Of a stretch of 16,406 nucleotides of DNA, positions 6,392-13,470 are shown piece after piece. Origin of the DNA: Archaeoglobi archaeon (GTDB lineage Archaea; Halobacteriota; Archaeoglobi; Archaeoglobales; Archaeoglobaceae); contig QNUZ01000016.1 in the NCBI GenBank assembly GCA_004347865.1, forward strand, positions 1 to 16,406, given 5' to 3'. Position 1 is the stretch's first letter. Each line of letters begins with the position of its first letter. A program made the position numbers and the translations under genes. Below the pieces are notes generated by a model, which was given only the letters and a program-made list of their open reading frames with translations, did not search any database and was not told the origin of the DNA.

Positions 6392-7186
6392 CTAGCCCCT
6401 GTTCCTGAATGTGATCTCAACAAGCGGATGTGGAACGTCTTCGATTATTTCCACATCCCGGAGGGAGTTCAGACCCTTTTTCCTGGCCATTTTCTCTATT
6501 CCGAGCTCAACGTCTCCATTTACCTCGATTATGTAGGCGTCGAGCCTGTCTATTCCAAGCTTCATCGCAGCTATTGCCCTGTGATGCCCGTCCATCAGAA
6601 AATACCGGGAATCTTTTTTTATTACAATTATCGGCTCCGCAAGTCCACGATTGATCTCGTGGATTCTTCCCTTAAGCTCGTCTGCGTAGATCTTGCTCTG
6701 TGTTGGTATCAGCTTTGACACCTCGACCTTTCCCGTATAAACCTGGGTTTTCACGCCGTGAACCCTCTCTATTGTGGCCCTTAGCTTTTCGACCTTTTCC
6801 GGATCGGCCCTCTCGATCTGGCTCCTTATAACGTCCGCGTTCGAAATTATGCCCACAAGCCTGTCGGACTCGTCAACGACCGGAAGCTTTGAGTGCCCCG
6901 TCCTGAACATCACCCTTGCGGCATCGCGCAGATCCATGAACTCCCTGGCAACGTAAAGCTGCTTGGACATGACCTCGCTTATCTTAACGCTCGGATCGAC
7001 CCCGAGTAGGTCGACCGCGGATACGTAGCCAATAACCTTCATGTTATCGTCGAGAACGGGGAAGCTGTCGTGACCAGTTTTCTTAATGAGCTCTATGGCA
7101 TCAGCAACCGTGTTATCAGGCTTGAGGGTGTAGACGTTCCTTGTCATGTAGTCCGAAACCTTCAGCTTCACCGCATCCATTGTCAT
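6392..7186 (-). CDS. Two CBS domains fused to a ParB/Srx-fold domain (SerK-like)
   Basis: The 264-residue product has two CBS motifs (about residues 8-62 and 68-126), the usual sites for adenosine-nucleotide sensing, then a ParB/sulfiredoxin-fold domain (about 150-245). That domain has GLAEPIIVIKKD (181-192) and the signature DGHHRAIAAMKLGI (199-212). ParB-fold proteins with DGHHR include the ADP-dependent free serine kinase SerK of Thermococcus kodakarensis, which makes O-phosphoserine for cysteine synthesis. I infer a nucleotide-regulated SerK-like enzyme, but a DNA-binding or other ParB-type role is possible, since the fold alone does not settle substrate. The ATG at 7186 overlaps the purQ stop by 4 nt; another ATG lies two codons in. 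Position inside a purQ-srp19-trmG10 operon fits a housekeeping role. Confidence 0.8.
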   Translation of the reverse strand: MTMDAVKLKVSDYMTRNVYTLKPDNTVADAIELIKKTGHDSFPVLDDNMKVIGYVSAVDLLGVDPSVKISEVMSKQLYVAREFMDLRDAARVMFRTGHSKLPVVDESDRLVGIISNADVIRSQIERADPEKVEKLRATIERVHGVKTQVYTGKVEVSKLIPTQSKIYADELKGRIHEINRGLAEPIIVIKKDSRYFLMDGHHRAIAAMKLGIDRLDAYIIEVNGDVELGIEKMARKKGLNSLRDVEIIEDVPHPLVEITFRNRG

Positions 7187-7989
7187 AGCCTCTCAAGATA
7201 CTCTACGGCGCTCTTAAATATATAGTATCCGTCCCCGTACCCACCGTTTCTGTGATCGTAGAACACCCTCTCAGGATGCGGCATAAGCCCGAAGACCGTA
7301 TGCGTTGCATTGCAGATTCCGGCAATGTTGTAGAAGCTGCCGTTCGGATTCCATGGATAGCCCGAGTACTCTCCCTTCTCGTCTACGTACCTGAAAACTA
7401 TCTGCTCGTTCTCTATCAGCCTTTCAAGGAAATCTTTCTCCTTTTCCTTGGGAAAAACAACCTTTCCCTCCGCATGGGCGACCGGAATCCTGAGAATCCG
7501 CTTTTCCACAGCCCTCGTGAATATGCACTTCGAGCTCTCCCTCTTCAAAAAGGTTGTTCTGCATTCGAACCTTCCTGAATCGTTGATCGCCAGTGCCATT
7601 TCCGGTTTTTCCGCAATTGGTCTGTCCTCGTCAAAACCGGGCAATGCGCCGAGCTCTGCAAGCACCTGGAATCCGTTGCATATTCCCAGAATCGGATATC
7701 CAAGCTTTATGAACTCCTCAAGATCCCTCCTCAAAACGCTCTTTACCCTTGCGGAGAAAATTGCGCCCGCACGGACGTAGTCTCCGGCGGAGAATCCGCC
7801 CGGGAATACCAAGCAGTGGTAGTCGAAAATGCTCCTCTGTTCCTCATACCTTATCATGTCGCTGTAAAACTGCTTGAGATGAACGAGTTCGGCCTGAACG
7901 CCGAAGCTTCTGAATGCCTCGGCTGTTTCCTCCTCGCAGTTTGTGCCCTCGATCCTGAGAACTGCAACCCTGATCTCGCTTCTGTCCAT
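7183..7989 (-). CDS. purQ: Phosphoribosylformylglycinamidine synthase subunit PurQ
   Basis: This is the glutaminase subunit of FGAM synthase (step four of purine synthesis), which passes ammonia to PurL with PurS. The 268-residue class I amidotransferase shows VFPGGFSAGDYVRAGAI (61-77), nucleophile Cys104 in LGICNGFQVL, and the catalytic His238/Glu240 pair in MPHPER. I chose the ATG at 7989 because family sequence begins at once (IRVAVLRIEGTNC) and a TATA-like TAATATC on the minus strand (8011-8017) lies 25 nt upstream. The longer frame to 8118 would overlap the divergent glyS promoter and gene. It heads the four-gene minus-strand operon. The purL and purS partners are not in this window. Confidence 0.96.
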   Translation of the reverse strand: MDRSEIRVAVLRIEGTNCEEETAEAFRSFGVQAELVHLKQFYSDMIRYEEQRSIFDYHCLVFPGGFSAGDYVRAGAIFSARVKSVLRRDLEEFIKLGYPILGICNGFQVLAELGALPGFDEDRPIAEKPEMALAINDSGRFECRTTFLKRESSKCIFTRAVEKRILRIPVAHAEGKVVFPKEKEKDFLERLIENEQIVFRYVDEKGEYSGYPWNPNGSFYNIAGICNATHTVFGLMPHPERVFYDHRNGGYGDGYYIFKSAVEYLERL

Positions 7990-8010
7990 GGCTCTGCTTG
8001 AACGGCGGGA

Positions 8011-8017
8011 GATATTA
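8011..8017 (-). promoter_or_regulatory. Putative TATA box of the purQ operon
   Basis: The minus strand reads TAATATC, centred about 25 nt from the purQ ATG at 7989, which is the distance expected for a leaderless archaeal transcript. Confidence 0.5.
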
Positions 8018-8042
8018 GCGTTGCGCAGCCAAGTCCTAAAAA

Positions 8043-8050
8043 CTTTTAAG
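8043..8050 (+). promoter_or_regulatory. Putative TATA box of the glyS operon
   Basis: CTTTTAAG is centred about 25 nt before the ATG at 8071 and only about 12 nt before the ATG at 8059. It supports leaderless transcription from the second ATG. It is divergent from the purQ promoter about 30 nt away. Confidence 0.5.
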
Positions 8051-8070
8051 TTGAATGCATGCGTTTCTGC

Positions 8071-9765
8071 ATGAGCGATCTGATGGAGATGCTCATCAGA
8101 AGGGGATTTCTCTGGCAATCATTCGAGATATACGGCGGAATGGCCGGATTTTTCGATTACGCTCCTTTGGGGAACAACCTCAGGAGGAAGATCGAAAACG
8201 TTTGGCGCGAGTTTTTCGTTATAAACGAGAGGGTTGCGGAGATAGATACGCCCCTGATAGGGGTTGAGGAGGTCTTCATAGCCTCTGGCCATGCAACCTC
8301 TTTCGTGGACACGGCAATAGAGTGCCAGAAATGCGGGAGGGTTTTCAGGGCGGATCACTACGTCAAGGAGAAGCTAAACCTCGAGGTCGACCCCTCGGTT
8401 GGCGCGATAAAGGAGGTTCTGGAAACATACCAGCTGAAATGCGAATGCGGAGGCAGCTTTGGAGAACCCTTCCCGATGAACCTGATGTTCTCTACTAAAA
8501 TTGGAGCGGGAAAGGGAAAAAATGCCTACCTCCGCCCCGAAACAGCTCAGGGTATTTTCATAAACTTCAGAAGGCTTTCAAACTACTTCAGGGAAAAGCT
8601 GCCCTTCGGGGTTGCGCAAATTGGGAGGGCCTTTAGAAACGAGATAAGCCCCAGGCAGGGTGTTATAAGGCTGAGGGAATTCAACCAGGCAGAGCTCGAG
8701 TTTTTCGTTCATCCTGCAGAGAAAAAGCACCCGAATTTCCCAGAAGTCTCCGGAGACGTTCTGACGCTGGTGGACAAATTCGACAAAGTGCACAGGATAA
8801 CCCTTGATGAGGCCGTGAAAAGGGGAATAATTGCAAACCAGGTTCTGGCATACTTTATCGGGAAAACCAGGAGATTTCTGCTCGCCATCGGGATTAAGGA
8901 CGAGAAGCTGCGCTTCAGACAGCACAAGGATGACGAAAGGGCCCACTATGCAACCGACTGCTGGGATGCGGAGGCTTTAACGAGTTACGGCTGGATTGAA
9001 ATAGTTGGAATCGCCGACAGAACGGACTACGATCTTTCCAGACATGCAAAGTTCAGCGGTGAGGATCTGAGCATTTTCATTCCCTACGAGAAGCCCGTGG
9101 TGGTTAAAAAGAAGAAGGCAATTCCCAAGATGAATGTTCTCGGCCCTGCGTTCAGGTCCAAGGCGAAAAAGATTGCCGAGGCGCTGGAAAAGCTTGAAGT
9201 GAGCTCGGATGAAGTTGAGCTTGAAATTGACGGGGAAAGGATCAGGCTCACCAGGGAGTTCTTTGACGTGAAGGAGATCGAGGAAGAGGTTGCAGGAGAA
9301 AAGGTCGTTCCGCACGTGATTGAACCTTCCTTCGGGCTTGACAGAATAACTTACACGGTTCTGGAGCATTCCTTCGACAAAGACATGGTCGAGGGGGAGG
9401 AGAGAAGGGTTCTGAGGCTGAAAAGGCGCATAGCCCCGATAGAGGTAGCAGTTCTGCCCCTGCTCTCCAGAGAGCCCTTCACGGGAAAGGCACTGGAGAT
9501 TGCGGGAATGCTGAAGAAAGCAGGTTTTTACACGGACTACGATGAGTCTGGAAGCATAGGAAGGAGGTACAGGAGATACGACGAGATCGGAACTCCGCTG
9601 TGCATAACCGTCGACCATCAGACATTCGAAGACGGCTCGGTTACAATAAGGGACAGGGACACCACGGGGCAGGTGAGGGTGAAGATCGAGAATCTTGTGG
9701 GAATTCTGAGGGAGCTTCTTGCAGGCGAAAGGAGCATTGAGGAATTCGGGGAGAAATTCAGATGA
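8071..9765 (+). CDS. glyS: Glycyl-tRNA synthetase (archaeal/eukaryotic alpha2 type)
   Basis: The enzyme charges tRNA-Gly with glycine. The 564-residue class II synthetase begins MSDLMEMLIRRGFLWQSFEI and has motif 1 around GGMAGFFDYAPLG. A C4 zinc-ribbon insert has CQKC (about 85-88) and CECGG (about 124-128). The RPETAQGIFINFRRL block (about 155-169) and motif 2 region AQIGRAFRNEISPRQG follow, with motif 3 EPSFGLDRITY near 420. A C-terminal anticodon-binding domain (VAVLPLLSREPFTGKALEIA) completes it. An ATG at 8059 would add four residues (MRFC); I prefer 8071 because the TATA box lies about 25 nt ahead of it and similarity starts there. The stop overlaps the cofD ATG by 4 nt, making this the first gene of a three-gene operon. 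Confidence 0.96.
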   Translation: MSDLMEMLIRRGFLWQSFEIYGGMAGFFDYAPLGNNLRRKIENVWREFFVINERVAEIDTPLIGVEEVFIASGHATSFVDTAIECQKCGRVFRADHYVKEKLNLEVDPSVGAIKEVLETYQLKCECGGSFGEPFPMNLMFSTKIGAGKGKNAYLRPETAQGIFINFRRLSNYFREKLPFGVAQIGRAFRNEISPRQGVIRLREFNQAELEFFVHPAEKKHPNFPEVSGDVLTLVDKFDKVHRITLDEAVKRGIIANQVLAYFIGKTRRFLLAIGIKDEKLRFRQHKDDERAHYATDCWDAEALTSYGWIEIVGIADRTDYDLSRHAKFSGEDLSIFIPYEKPVVVKKKKAIPKMNVLGPAFRSKAKKIAEALEKLEVSSDEVELEIDGERIRLTREFFDVKEIEEEVAGEKVVPHVIEPSFGLDRITYTVLEHSFDKDMVEGEERRVLRLKRRIAPIEVAVLPLLSREPFTGKALEIAGMLKKAGFYTDYDESGSIGRRYRRYDEIGTPLCITVDHQTFEDGSVTIRDRDTTGQVRVKIENLVGILRELLAGERSIEEFGEKFR

Positions 9766-10655
9766 TAGTGCTTTCCGGAGGTACTGGAACGCCGAAGCTT
9801 CTGATGGGGCTTAAGGAGATCGCGGACTTCAGCGTGGTTGTGAACACGGCCGAGGACATCTGGATTTCCGGAAACAAGATCTGCCCGGACATAGACTCCG
9901 TGATCTACGCGCTTGCGGGGATAATAGACGAGGAAAAGTGGTGGGGAATTAGGGGGGATACCTTCAGGACAAGCGAGATGCTGAAGAACTTGGGCTTTGA
10001 GGAGCTGATGAAGGTCGGGGATCTTGACAGGGCGACGCACATACTCAGAAGCGAGCTCCTGAGGAATGGCTTAAGCCTTGTTCAGGCAACCAAGGCGGTT
10101 GCAAGGGCTTACGGCGTGAGCCATGAAGTCTTCCCGATGTGCAATGAGGATGTTGCGACAACGATCGTAACACCCCGAGGTGAAATGCACTTTCAGGAGT
10201 TCTGGGTAAAAGAAAAGGGTTTGCCAGAAGTTCTGGATATATACTTCAGGGGGATAGAAAGGGCGAGGATACCGGAAGAAGTCAGAAAGCTGCTGAAAGA
10301 CGACGATGAGATTCTGATAGGTCCGAGCAATCCGATAACCAGCATACTTCCTATTCTCAGCGTAGAGGACTTCAGAAACAGGATTAGGGGAAAAAAGGTT
10401 ATTGCGGTCTCGCCTATAATCGGAGACAGTCCGGTAAGCGGGCCTGCGGGGAAGTTCATGAAGGCAAAGGGCTACGAAGTCTCGCCTTTGGGCGTACTAA
10501 GGGTTTACGGTGACTTAATCTCCGCCCTCGTGGTCGATGAAAGGGATTCAGGACTCGTTTCTGAAAAAATTTTTGCGACAAAGACGATAATGAGGGACAA
10601 GGATGACGCGATAAGGCTTTCCGAGTACATTCTGAAGCTTTTCGACAGACTATGA
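9762..10655 (+). CDS. cofD: 2-phospho-L-lactate transferase CofD (coenzyme F420 biosynthesis)
   Basis: CofD transfers the 2-phospholactate (or phosphoenolpyruvate-derived) moiety from a GDP/GPP-activated donor onto Fo, giving F420-0, the precursor of the deazaflavin hydride carrier. The 297-residue product shows the family's N-terminal GGTGTPKLL (6-14), NTAEDIWISGNKICPDID (28-45), WWGIRGDTFRT (60-70) and a later GPSNPITSILPI segment followed by SPIIGDSPVSGPAGKFM. Length is normal. It is coupled to glyS by an ATGA overlap and to the following radical SAM gene by another, so it is probably expressed constitutively with glycyl-tRNA synthetase. Confidence 0.96.
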   Translation: MIVLSGGTGTPKLLMGLKEIADFSVVVNTAEDIWISGNKICPDIDSVIYALAGIIDEEKWWGIRGDTFRTSEMLKNLGFEELMKVGDLDRATHILRSELLRNGLSLVQATKAVARAYGVSHEVFPMCNEDVATTIVTPRGEMHFQEFWVKEKGLPEVLDIYFRGIERARIPEEVRKLLKDDDEILIGPSNPITSILPILSVEDFRNRIRGKKVIAVSPIIGDSPVSGPAGKFMKAKGYEVSPLGVLRVYGDLISALVVDERDSGLVSEKIFATKTIMRDKDDAIRLSEYILKLFDRL

Positions 10656-11458
10656 TGGATTTCATTAAGAGCTTAAGGCATCCGCTTCACTGCGAACACT
10701 GCGAGGGTATAAGCGAGGTCGAAATCCCCAGACATCATCCGAGCTACGAAATAACCCAGAGGTGCAATCTGGACTGCATATTCTGCTATTCCAGAGTTGC
10801 CAAGGTGGAGCCGGGATACTACGGAGATCTGAGGCCCAAGGCAATAACGATATCGCAGTTCGGGGAACCGCTGGTTGCCGGAGAGAGCGAGGTTATAAGG
10901 ATTGCAAAGACCCTCAGAGAAATTTTCGGAAATGTCAGGCTGGATCTGCAGACAAATGGCGTGCTTCTGACCGAGAAAATCTGCAGAGAGTTCGACATTG
11001 TAATGATAAGCCTTGACGCCGGCAGCAGGGAGGGCTATTTGAGGATAACGAAGCGTGACTTCTTCGACAGGGTTGTTGAAAACATAAGGATGAGCTCGGG
11101 GATAACGTACACGGTAGTTCGAACTGTTTTTTTGCCGGGGGTGAACGATGCGGAGCTGAAAGGGATTGCAGAGATTGCGGGTTGTGCAGAAGAGCTTTTT
11201 TTACAGCCCGTTTCGCTTTACAGGGAAAACAGGGAGCTTCTAGAAAGAATTGATGTTGAGAGAGCTGAGAGCATAGGGGAATTTCTTAAGACAGCCGAAA
11301 TGCTTTCCGAACTAGCTGAGGTTCGAATTCCGGGATGCTTTATCTTCAACCTGAAAAGGGCCCTTAAGACTTTCACGCTTGAAGAGGTGATGCTTTTCCA
11401 CAGGAACGCTTTTGCCGAGAAACCAAGGATTGAGAGGGAGTGGAGGTTCAGAGTTTAG
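10652..11458 (+). CDS. Radical SAM protein, function unassigned
   Basis: The 268-residue protein has the radical SAM [4Fe-4S] motif CNLDCIFC (C38, C42, C45). A GEP motif in TISQFGEPL (about 66-74) and a following core (VRLDLQTNGVLLTE) resemble activating-enzyme or MoaA-like TIM barrels. An extra N-terminal CEHC (C14, C17), with nearby histidines, sits ahead of the cluster and could bind a second metal. No C-terminal SPASM or auxiliary-cluster cysteine array is seen. It is not CofG or CofH (Fo synthase) by its motifs. The ATG at 10652 overlaps the cofD stop; a second ATG follows at once. Linkage to cofD invites an F420-related or modification role, but this is guesswork from operon context. 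Confidence 0.85.
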   Translation: MMDFIKSLRHPLHCEHCEGISEVEIPRHHPSYEITQRCNLDCIFCYSRVAKVEPGYYGDLRPKAITISQFGEPLVAGESEVIRIAKTLREIFGNVRLDLQTNGVLLTEKICREFDIVMISLDAGSREGYLRITKRDFFDRVVENIRMSSGITYTVVRTVFLPGVNDAELKGIAEIAGCAEELFLQPVSLYRENRELLERIDVERAESIGEFLKTAEMLSELAEVRIPGCFIFNLKRALKTFTLEEVMLFHRNAFAEKPRIEREWRFRV

Positions 11459-11513
11459 ATTTTCCAAAAAATTTCGCTTCGCTGTTGCATTTTCAAAATT
11501 GCTCGGATATCAC

Positions 11514-11539
11514 ATAATTATTATTATTTTGATAATTAT
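11514..11539. promoter_or_regulatory. Pair of A+T palindromes upstream of the receiver gene
   Basis: The 8-bp palindrome ATAATTAT occurs twice (11514-11521 and 11532-11539), 18 nt apart centre to centre. It lies within an A+T tract about 40-65 nt upstream of the TATA box of the receiver gene. It could be an operator or simply an A+T-rich upstream element. Confidence 0.3.
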
Positions 11540-11576
11540 AAGATTATTATGTTAATAGCCTATTTTTATGGAAAAT

Positions 11577-11586
11577 CTTTATAAAC
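11577..11586 (+). promoter_or_regulatory. TATA box of the receiver gene
   Basis: TCTTTATAAA is centred about 25 nt before the GTG start at 11606, fitting a leaderless archaeal transcript. Confidence 0.6.
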
Positions 11587-11605
11587 GGTTTGCACAATTT
11601 CTACT

Positions 11606-11986
11606 GTGGCTTTAAGGGTATTGGTTGTCGATGACGATGCTGATCTGAGAAAAATAATGAGGGAATTTCTTGAGAGAAACGGATACGAGGTTTACGAAGC
11701 GCAGAACGGAGCAGAGGCTGTGGAAATTTGTGAGAAGTTGAAACCGCAGTTTGTTTTGATGGACATCGCAATGCCGGAAATGGACGGGATAGAGGCCACA
11801 AGCAGAATACTGCAGAAGGCTCCAGATACGGTCGTGATAGGGATAACAGTTTATGCGAAGGAAAAGGGAAGTCTGCTCGTCCACGCTGGCGCTAAGACCA
11901 TTCTAGAGAAGCCGCTATTTATAAAAGAGATCGTACAAACTATAGAGAAGTTCATTCAGGAGAAATCCCCTGAAACCGAGCAATAG
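11606..11986 (+). CDS. Stand-alone CheY-like response regulator receiver protein
   Basis: This is a single-domain phosphoacceptor for a sensor histidine kinase, or a two-component hub without an output domain. The 126-residue product shows acidic D9/D10 in LVVDDD, phosphoacceptor D53 in LMDIAMPEMDG, switch Thr81 in GITVY and conserved Lys102 in LEKP. Only about 15 residues follow the receiver fold, so there is no DNA-binding domain. Start: GTG, 25 nt after a clear TATA box. The gene is monocistronic and converges with the Mrr-like gene with about 2 nt between stops. No histidine kinase is present in the window, so its partner is unknown. Confidence 0.93.
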   Translation: MALRVLVVDDDADLRKIMREFLERNGYEVYEAQNGAEAVEICEKLKPQFVLMDIAMPEMDGIEATSRILQKAPDTVVIGITVYAKEKGSLLVHAGAKTILEKPLFIKEIVQTIEKFIQEKSPETEQ

Positions 11987-11988
11987 TT

Positions 11989-12927
11989 TCAAGTCTTTTT
12001 TAATTTTGATATAAGCTCGCTGAGGTCTTTTTCGATTTTCTCCAGCTTTTCCTCCAAATCCGCTATCCTAGAAGTCAGCTCTCTCAGCTTTGGATGTGCA
12101 ATTGACGTAAAGAAATCCTCTAGCGCTTTGTTGACGAGCTCACTTATCTCCTTTGCATCTGTTCTTCTGCCGAGCTCTATGATATAGAATCCTTCCGACT
12201 CGGCAATCTCTCTGGCGTCCTTGGCCAGCTCCCCTGCGACGATAATCCTGAGCTGCGGAAGCTCTCTCAGATTCACCACTCTACTGATCTCTTCAATAAC
12301 TCCATCCTTATTGACGGTCTTATTCCAGTTCCTACAGGAAACGTAGACGGAAAATCTTGTGCTGCCAATCCTGCGCTGCCCCCAGACGTCAACTTTAACG
12401 GGTTCTCCCTGCCTGGACTCCTTACTCGTACTTAAGGAGACTTCGAATCCCAGTTCCTTAAGGGCAGCGGAAAAAATATCATCGATTTTATTTGCTGGCC
12501 TCACGATTTCGGGTTTTGTGACCCCCTCTCTTCCGCCCAGTTTGGTCAGAGCTATTATCTCCTCGGACAGGCAGGGGGCGGGGAAGGTGTAGTAGGGGGA
12601 AGGATCCGGAATTAGCCGTTCTAACATCAGTCCGCTACTCATTAGAGAAGGAAGGATCAGTTCTAGGATTTCTTCCTCACTAATACCGCGGAATTTCTTG
12701 GCCCTCTCTACAAGATCCGAGCGCAGTATGCTGACGGTGCCGGCGGGAGTACTGGGCTTCCCATAGAGCCCGTTTCGAATGTCGAGCAGAATTTCGGCTA
12801 TCTTATCTCTTGATTTTTCGGGTATCTGCTCGATTCTGAGATATTTTTCGAAAGCCGAGACGAATTTATCTAAGAATTCTTTCTCTATTTCGTCAAGGAT
12901 CAGATTTTTATTACTGTAGTTTAGCAC
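11989..12927 (-). CDS. Mrr-like PD-(D/E)XK-fold protein, C-terminal main part (catalytic motif degenerate)
   Basis: The 312-residue product ends in a coiled coil (about 283-311) and contains an Mrr/restriction-like fold from about 150: KVDVWGQRR with D180, then RFSVYVSCRNWN (191-202). Archaeal relatives normally have V-E-C-K-N-W there; here the E-x-K pair is S197-C-R199, so cleavage activity is doubtful. Conserved neighbouring elements (INKDGV-like, LPQLRIIVAGELAKDAREIAESEG) are intact, which suggests a DNA-binding, non-cutting role. The GTG start is unconvincing: the same frame is open upstream (EFIDRLFRIEGV), and a single indel in the C6 run at 12963-12968 would join it to the ORF at 12938-13189, giving one protein of about 395 residues. 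It converges with the receiver gene. Confidence 0.7.
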   Translation of the reverse strand: MLNYSNKNLILDEIEKEFLDKFVSAFEKYLRIEQIPEKSRDKIAEILLDIRNGLYGKPSTPAGTVSILRSDLVERAKKFRGISEEEILELILPSLMSSGLMLERLIPDPSPYYTFPAPCLSEEIIALTKLGGREGVTKPEIVRPANKIDDIFSAALKELGFEVSLSTSKESRQGEPVKVDVWGQRRIGSTRFSVYVSCRNWNKTVNKDGVIEEISRVVNLRELPQLRIIVAGELAKDAREIAESEGFYIIELGRRTDAKEISELVNKALEDFFTSIAHPKLRELTSRIADLEEKLEKIEKDLSELISKLKKT

Positions 12928-12937
12928 ACCTTCGATC

Positions 12938-13189
12938 CTAAAAAGCCTGTCGATGAATTCGGCCCCCCGTTTCGCTTGCTAATTCCGCCTCATCAGTTTT
13001 ACTGAAATACCTGCTGATCAGCTTCTTTGCATTCCTATCATTCATCTCCAATTTACCAACCGGCTTGGCGGAATAGACATGGTTTGCCTTGCAGACTCTA
13101 AGGTAAATAAGGGCGAGATAAGTTCCCATAGCCTTTTTATCGGAGTCCAGGAGGTCTGCCACCCAGGAAAGCCTCTGGTTCATACTCAT
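12938..13189 (-). CDS. N-terminal part of the Mrr-like protein, split by a frameshift
   Basis: The 83-residue frame begins MSMNQRLSWVADLLDSDKKA and looks like a helical N-terminal domain. It then runs past the C6 homopolymer (G6 on this strand, 12963-12968) into out-of-frame residues (GGRIHRQAF) and stops. Removing one G (or adding two) gives ASETGAEFIDRLFRIEGV, flowing directly into the 11989-12927 frame. A TATA-like GTTTATAAG on the minus strand (13217-13225), about 32 nt before the ATG, serves as promoter for the combined gene. Explanations are a true frameshift mutation, a sequencing or assembly error in the homopolymer, or less likely programmed slippage. The domain's function is not recognised. 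Confidence 0.65.
   Translation of the reverse strand: MSMNQRLSWVADLLDSDKKAMGTYLALIYLRVCKANHVYSAKPVGKLEMNDRNAKKLISRYFSKTDEAELASETGGRIHRQAF
12963..12968. other. C6 homopolymer at the frame break
   Basis: Six C on the plus strand (G6 in the transcript). A one-base deletion here restores a continuous reading frame between the two halves of the Mrr-like gene. Confidence 0.6.
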
Positions 13190-13216
13190 TTTTCATTATA
13201 TAGAATGTTAGCACCT

Positions 13217-13225
13217 CTTATAAAC
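13217..13225 (-). promoter_or_regulatory. Putative TATA box of the split Mrr-like gene
   Basis: The minus strand reads GTTTATAAG, centred about 32 nt before the ATG at 13189. A second A+T motif (CTATATAA) nearer the start is too close for TATA spacing. Confidence 0.45.
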
Positions 13226-13234
13226 TTGTCTGCT

Positions 13235-13253
13235 GAAAGGGATACCCCCTTTC
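13235..13253. repeat. Perfect 7-bp stem hairpin in intergenic space
   Basis: GAAAGGG (13235-13241) and CCCTTTC (13247-13253) form a perfect 7-bp stem with a 5-nt loop. It lies just upstream of the promoter of the minus-strand gene. No T-run follows closely on either strand, so it is more likely an operator or structural element than a terminator. The rest of 13254-13436 shows only T-rich and C-rich runs (C7 at 13382-13388) and no gene. Confidence 0.45.
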
Positions 13254-13438
13254 TTAGTCCCATCCAGAATCCGATTCTTGAATGAGCGGTTCTATTAAAG
13301 CCTTGGAATGCTGAACGGACTATGGAATCTCGTATTTGTTATGAATTCTAAGCCATTCTTTTTTGTTTTTGTACCCCGATACCCCCCCGATCTGCCCATC
13401 TTTGAGCGGCAGTCTCGAGGGTAAATCAAAATCGCTGC

Positions 13439-13446
13439 CTTTAAAT
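13439..13446 (+). promoter_or_regulatory. Putative TATA box of the RNase J-like gene
   Basis: CTTTAAAT is centred about 28 nt ahead of the GTG at 13471, consistent with a leaderless start there. Confidence 0.5.
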
Positions 13447-13470
13447 CTGTGCAGATCAATCCTGAGTTAA

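Noticed and set aside
7183..8118. Longer N-terminal extension of PurQ (43 residues)
   Set aside because: It overlaps the divergent glyS gene and promoter, and family sequence starts at the ATG 7989.
8977..9618. 213-codon minus-strand frame inside glyS
   Set aside because: It is a shadow of a confidently identified synthetase with no family-like content.
12440..12452. TTCGAATCCCA matching the tRNA-Ser T-loop as a possible att copy
   Set aside because: The match is only about 10 nt, lies inside a coding region, and T-loop sequence is common.
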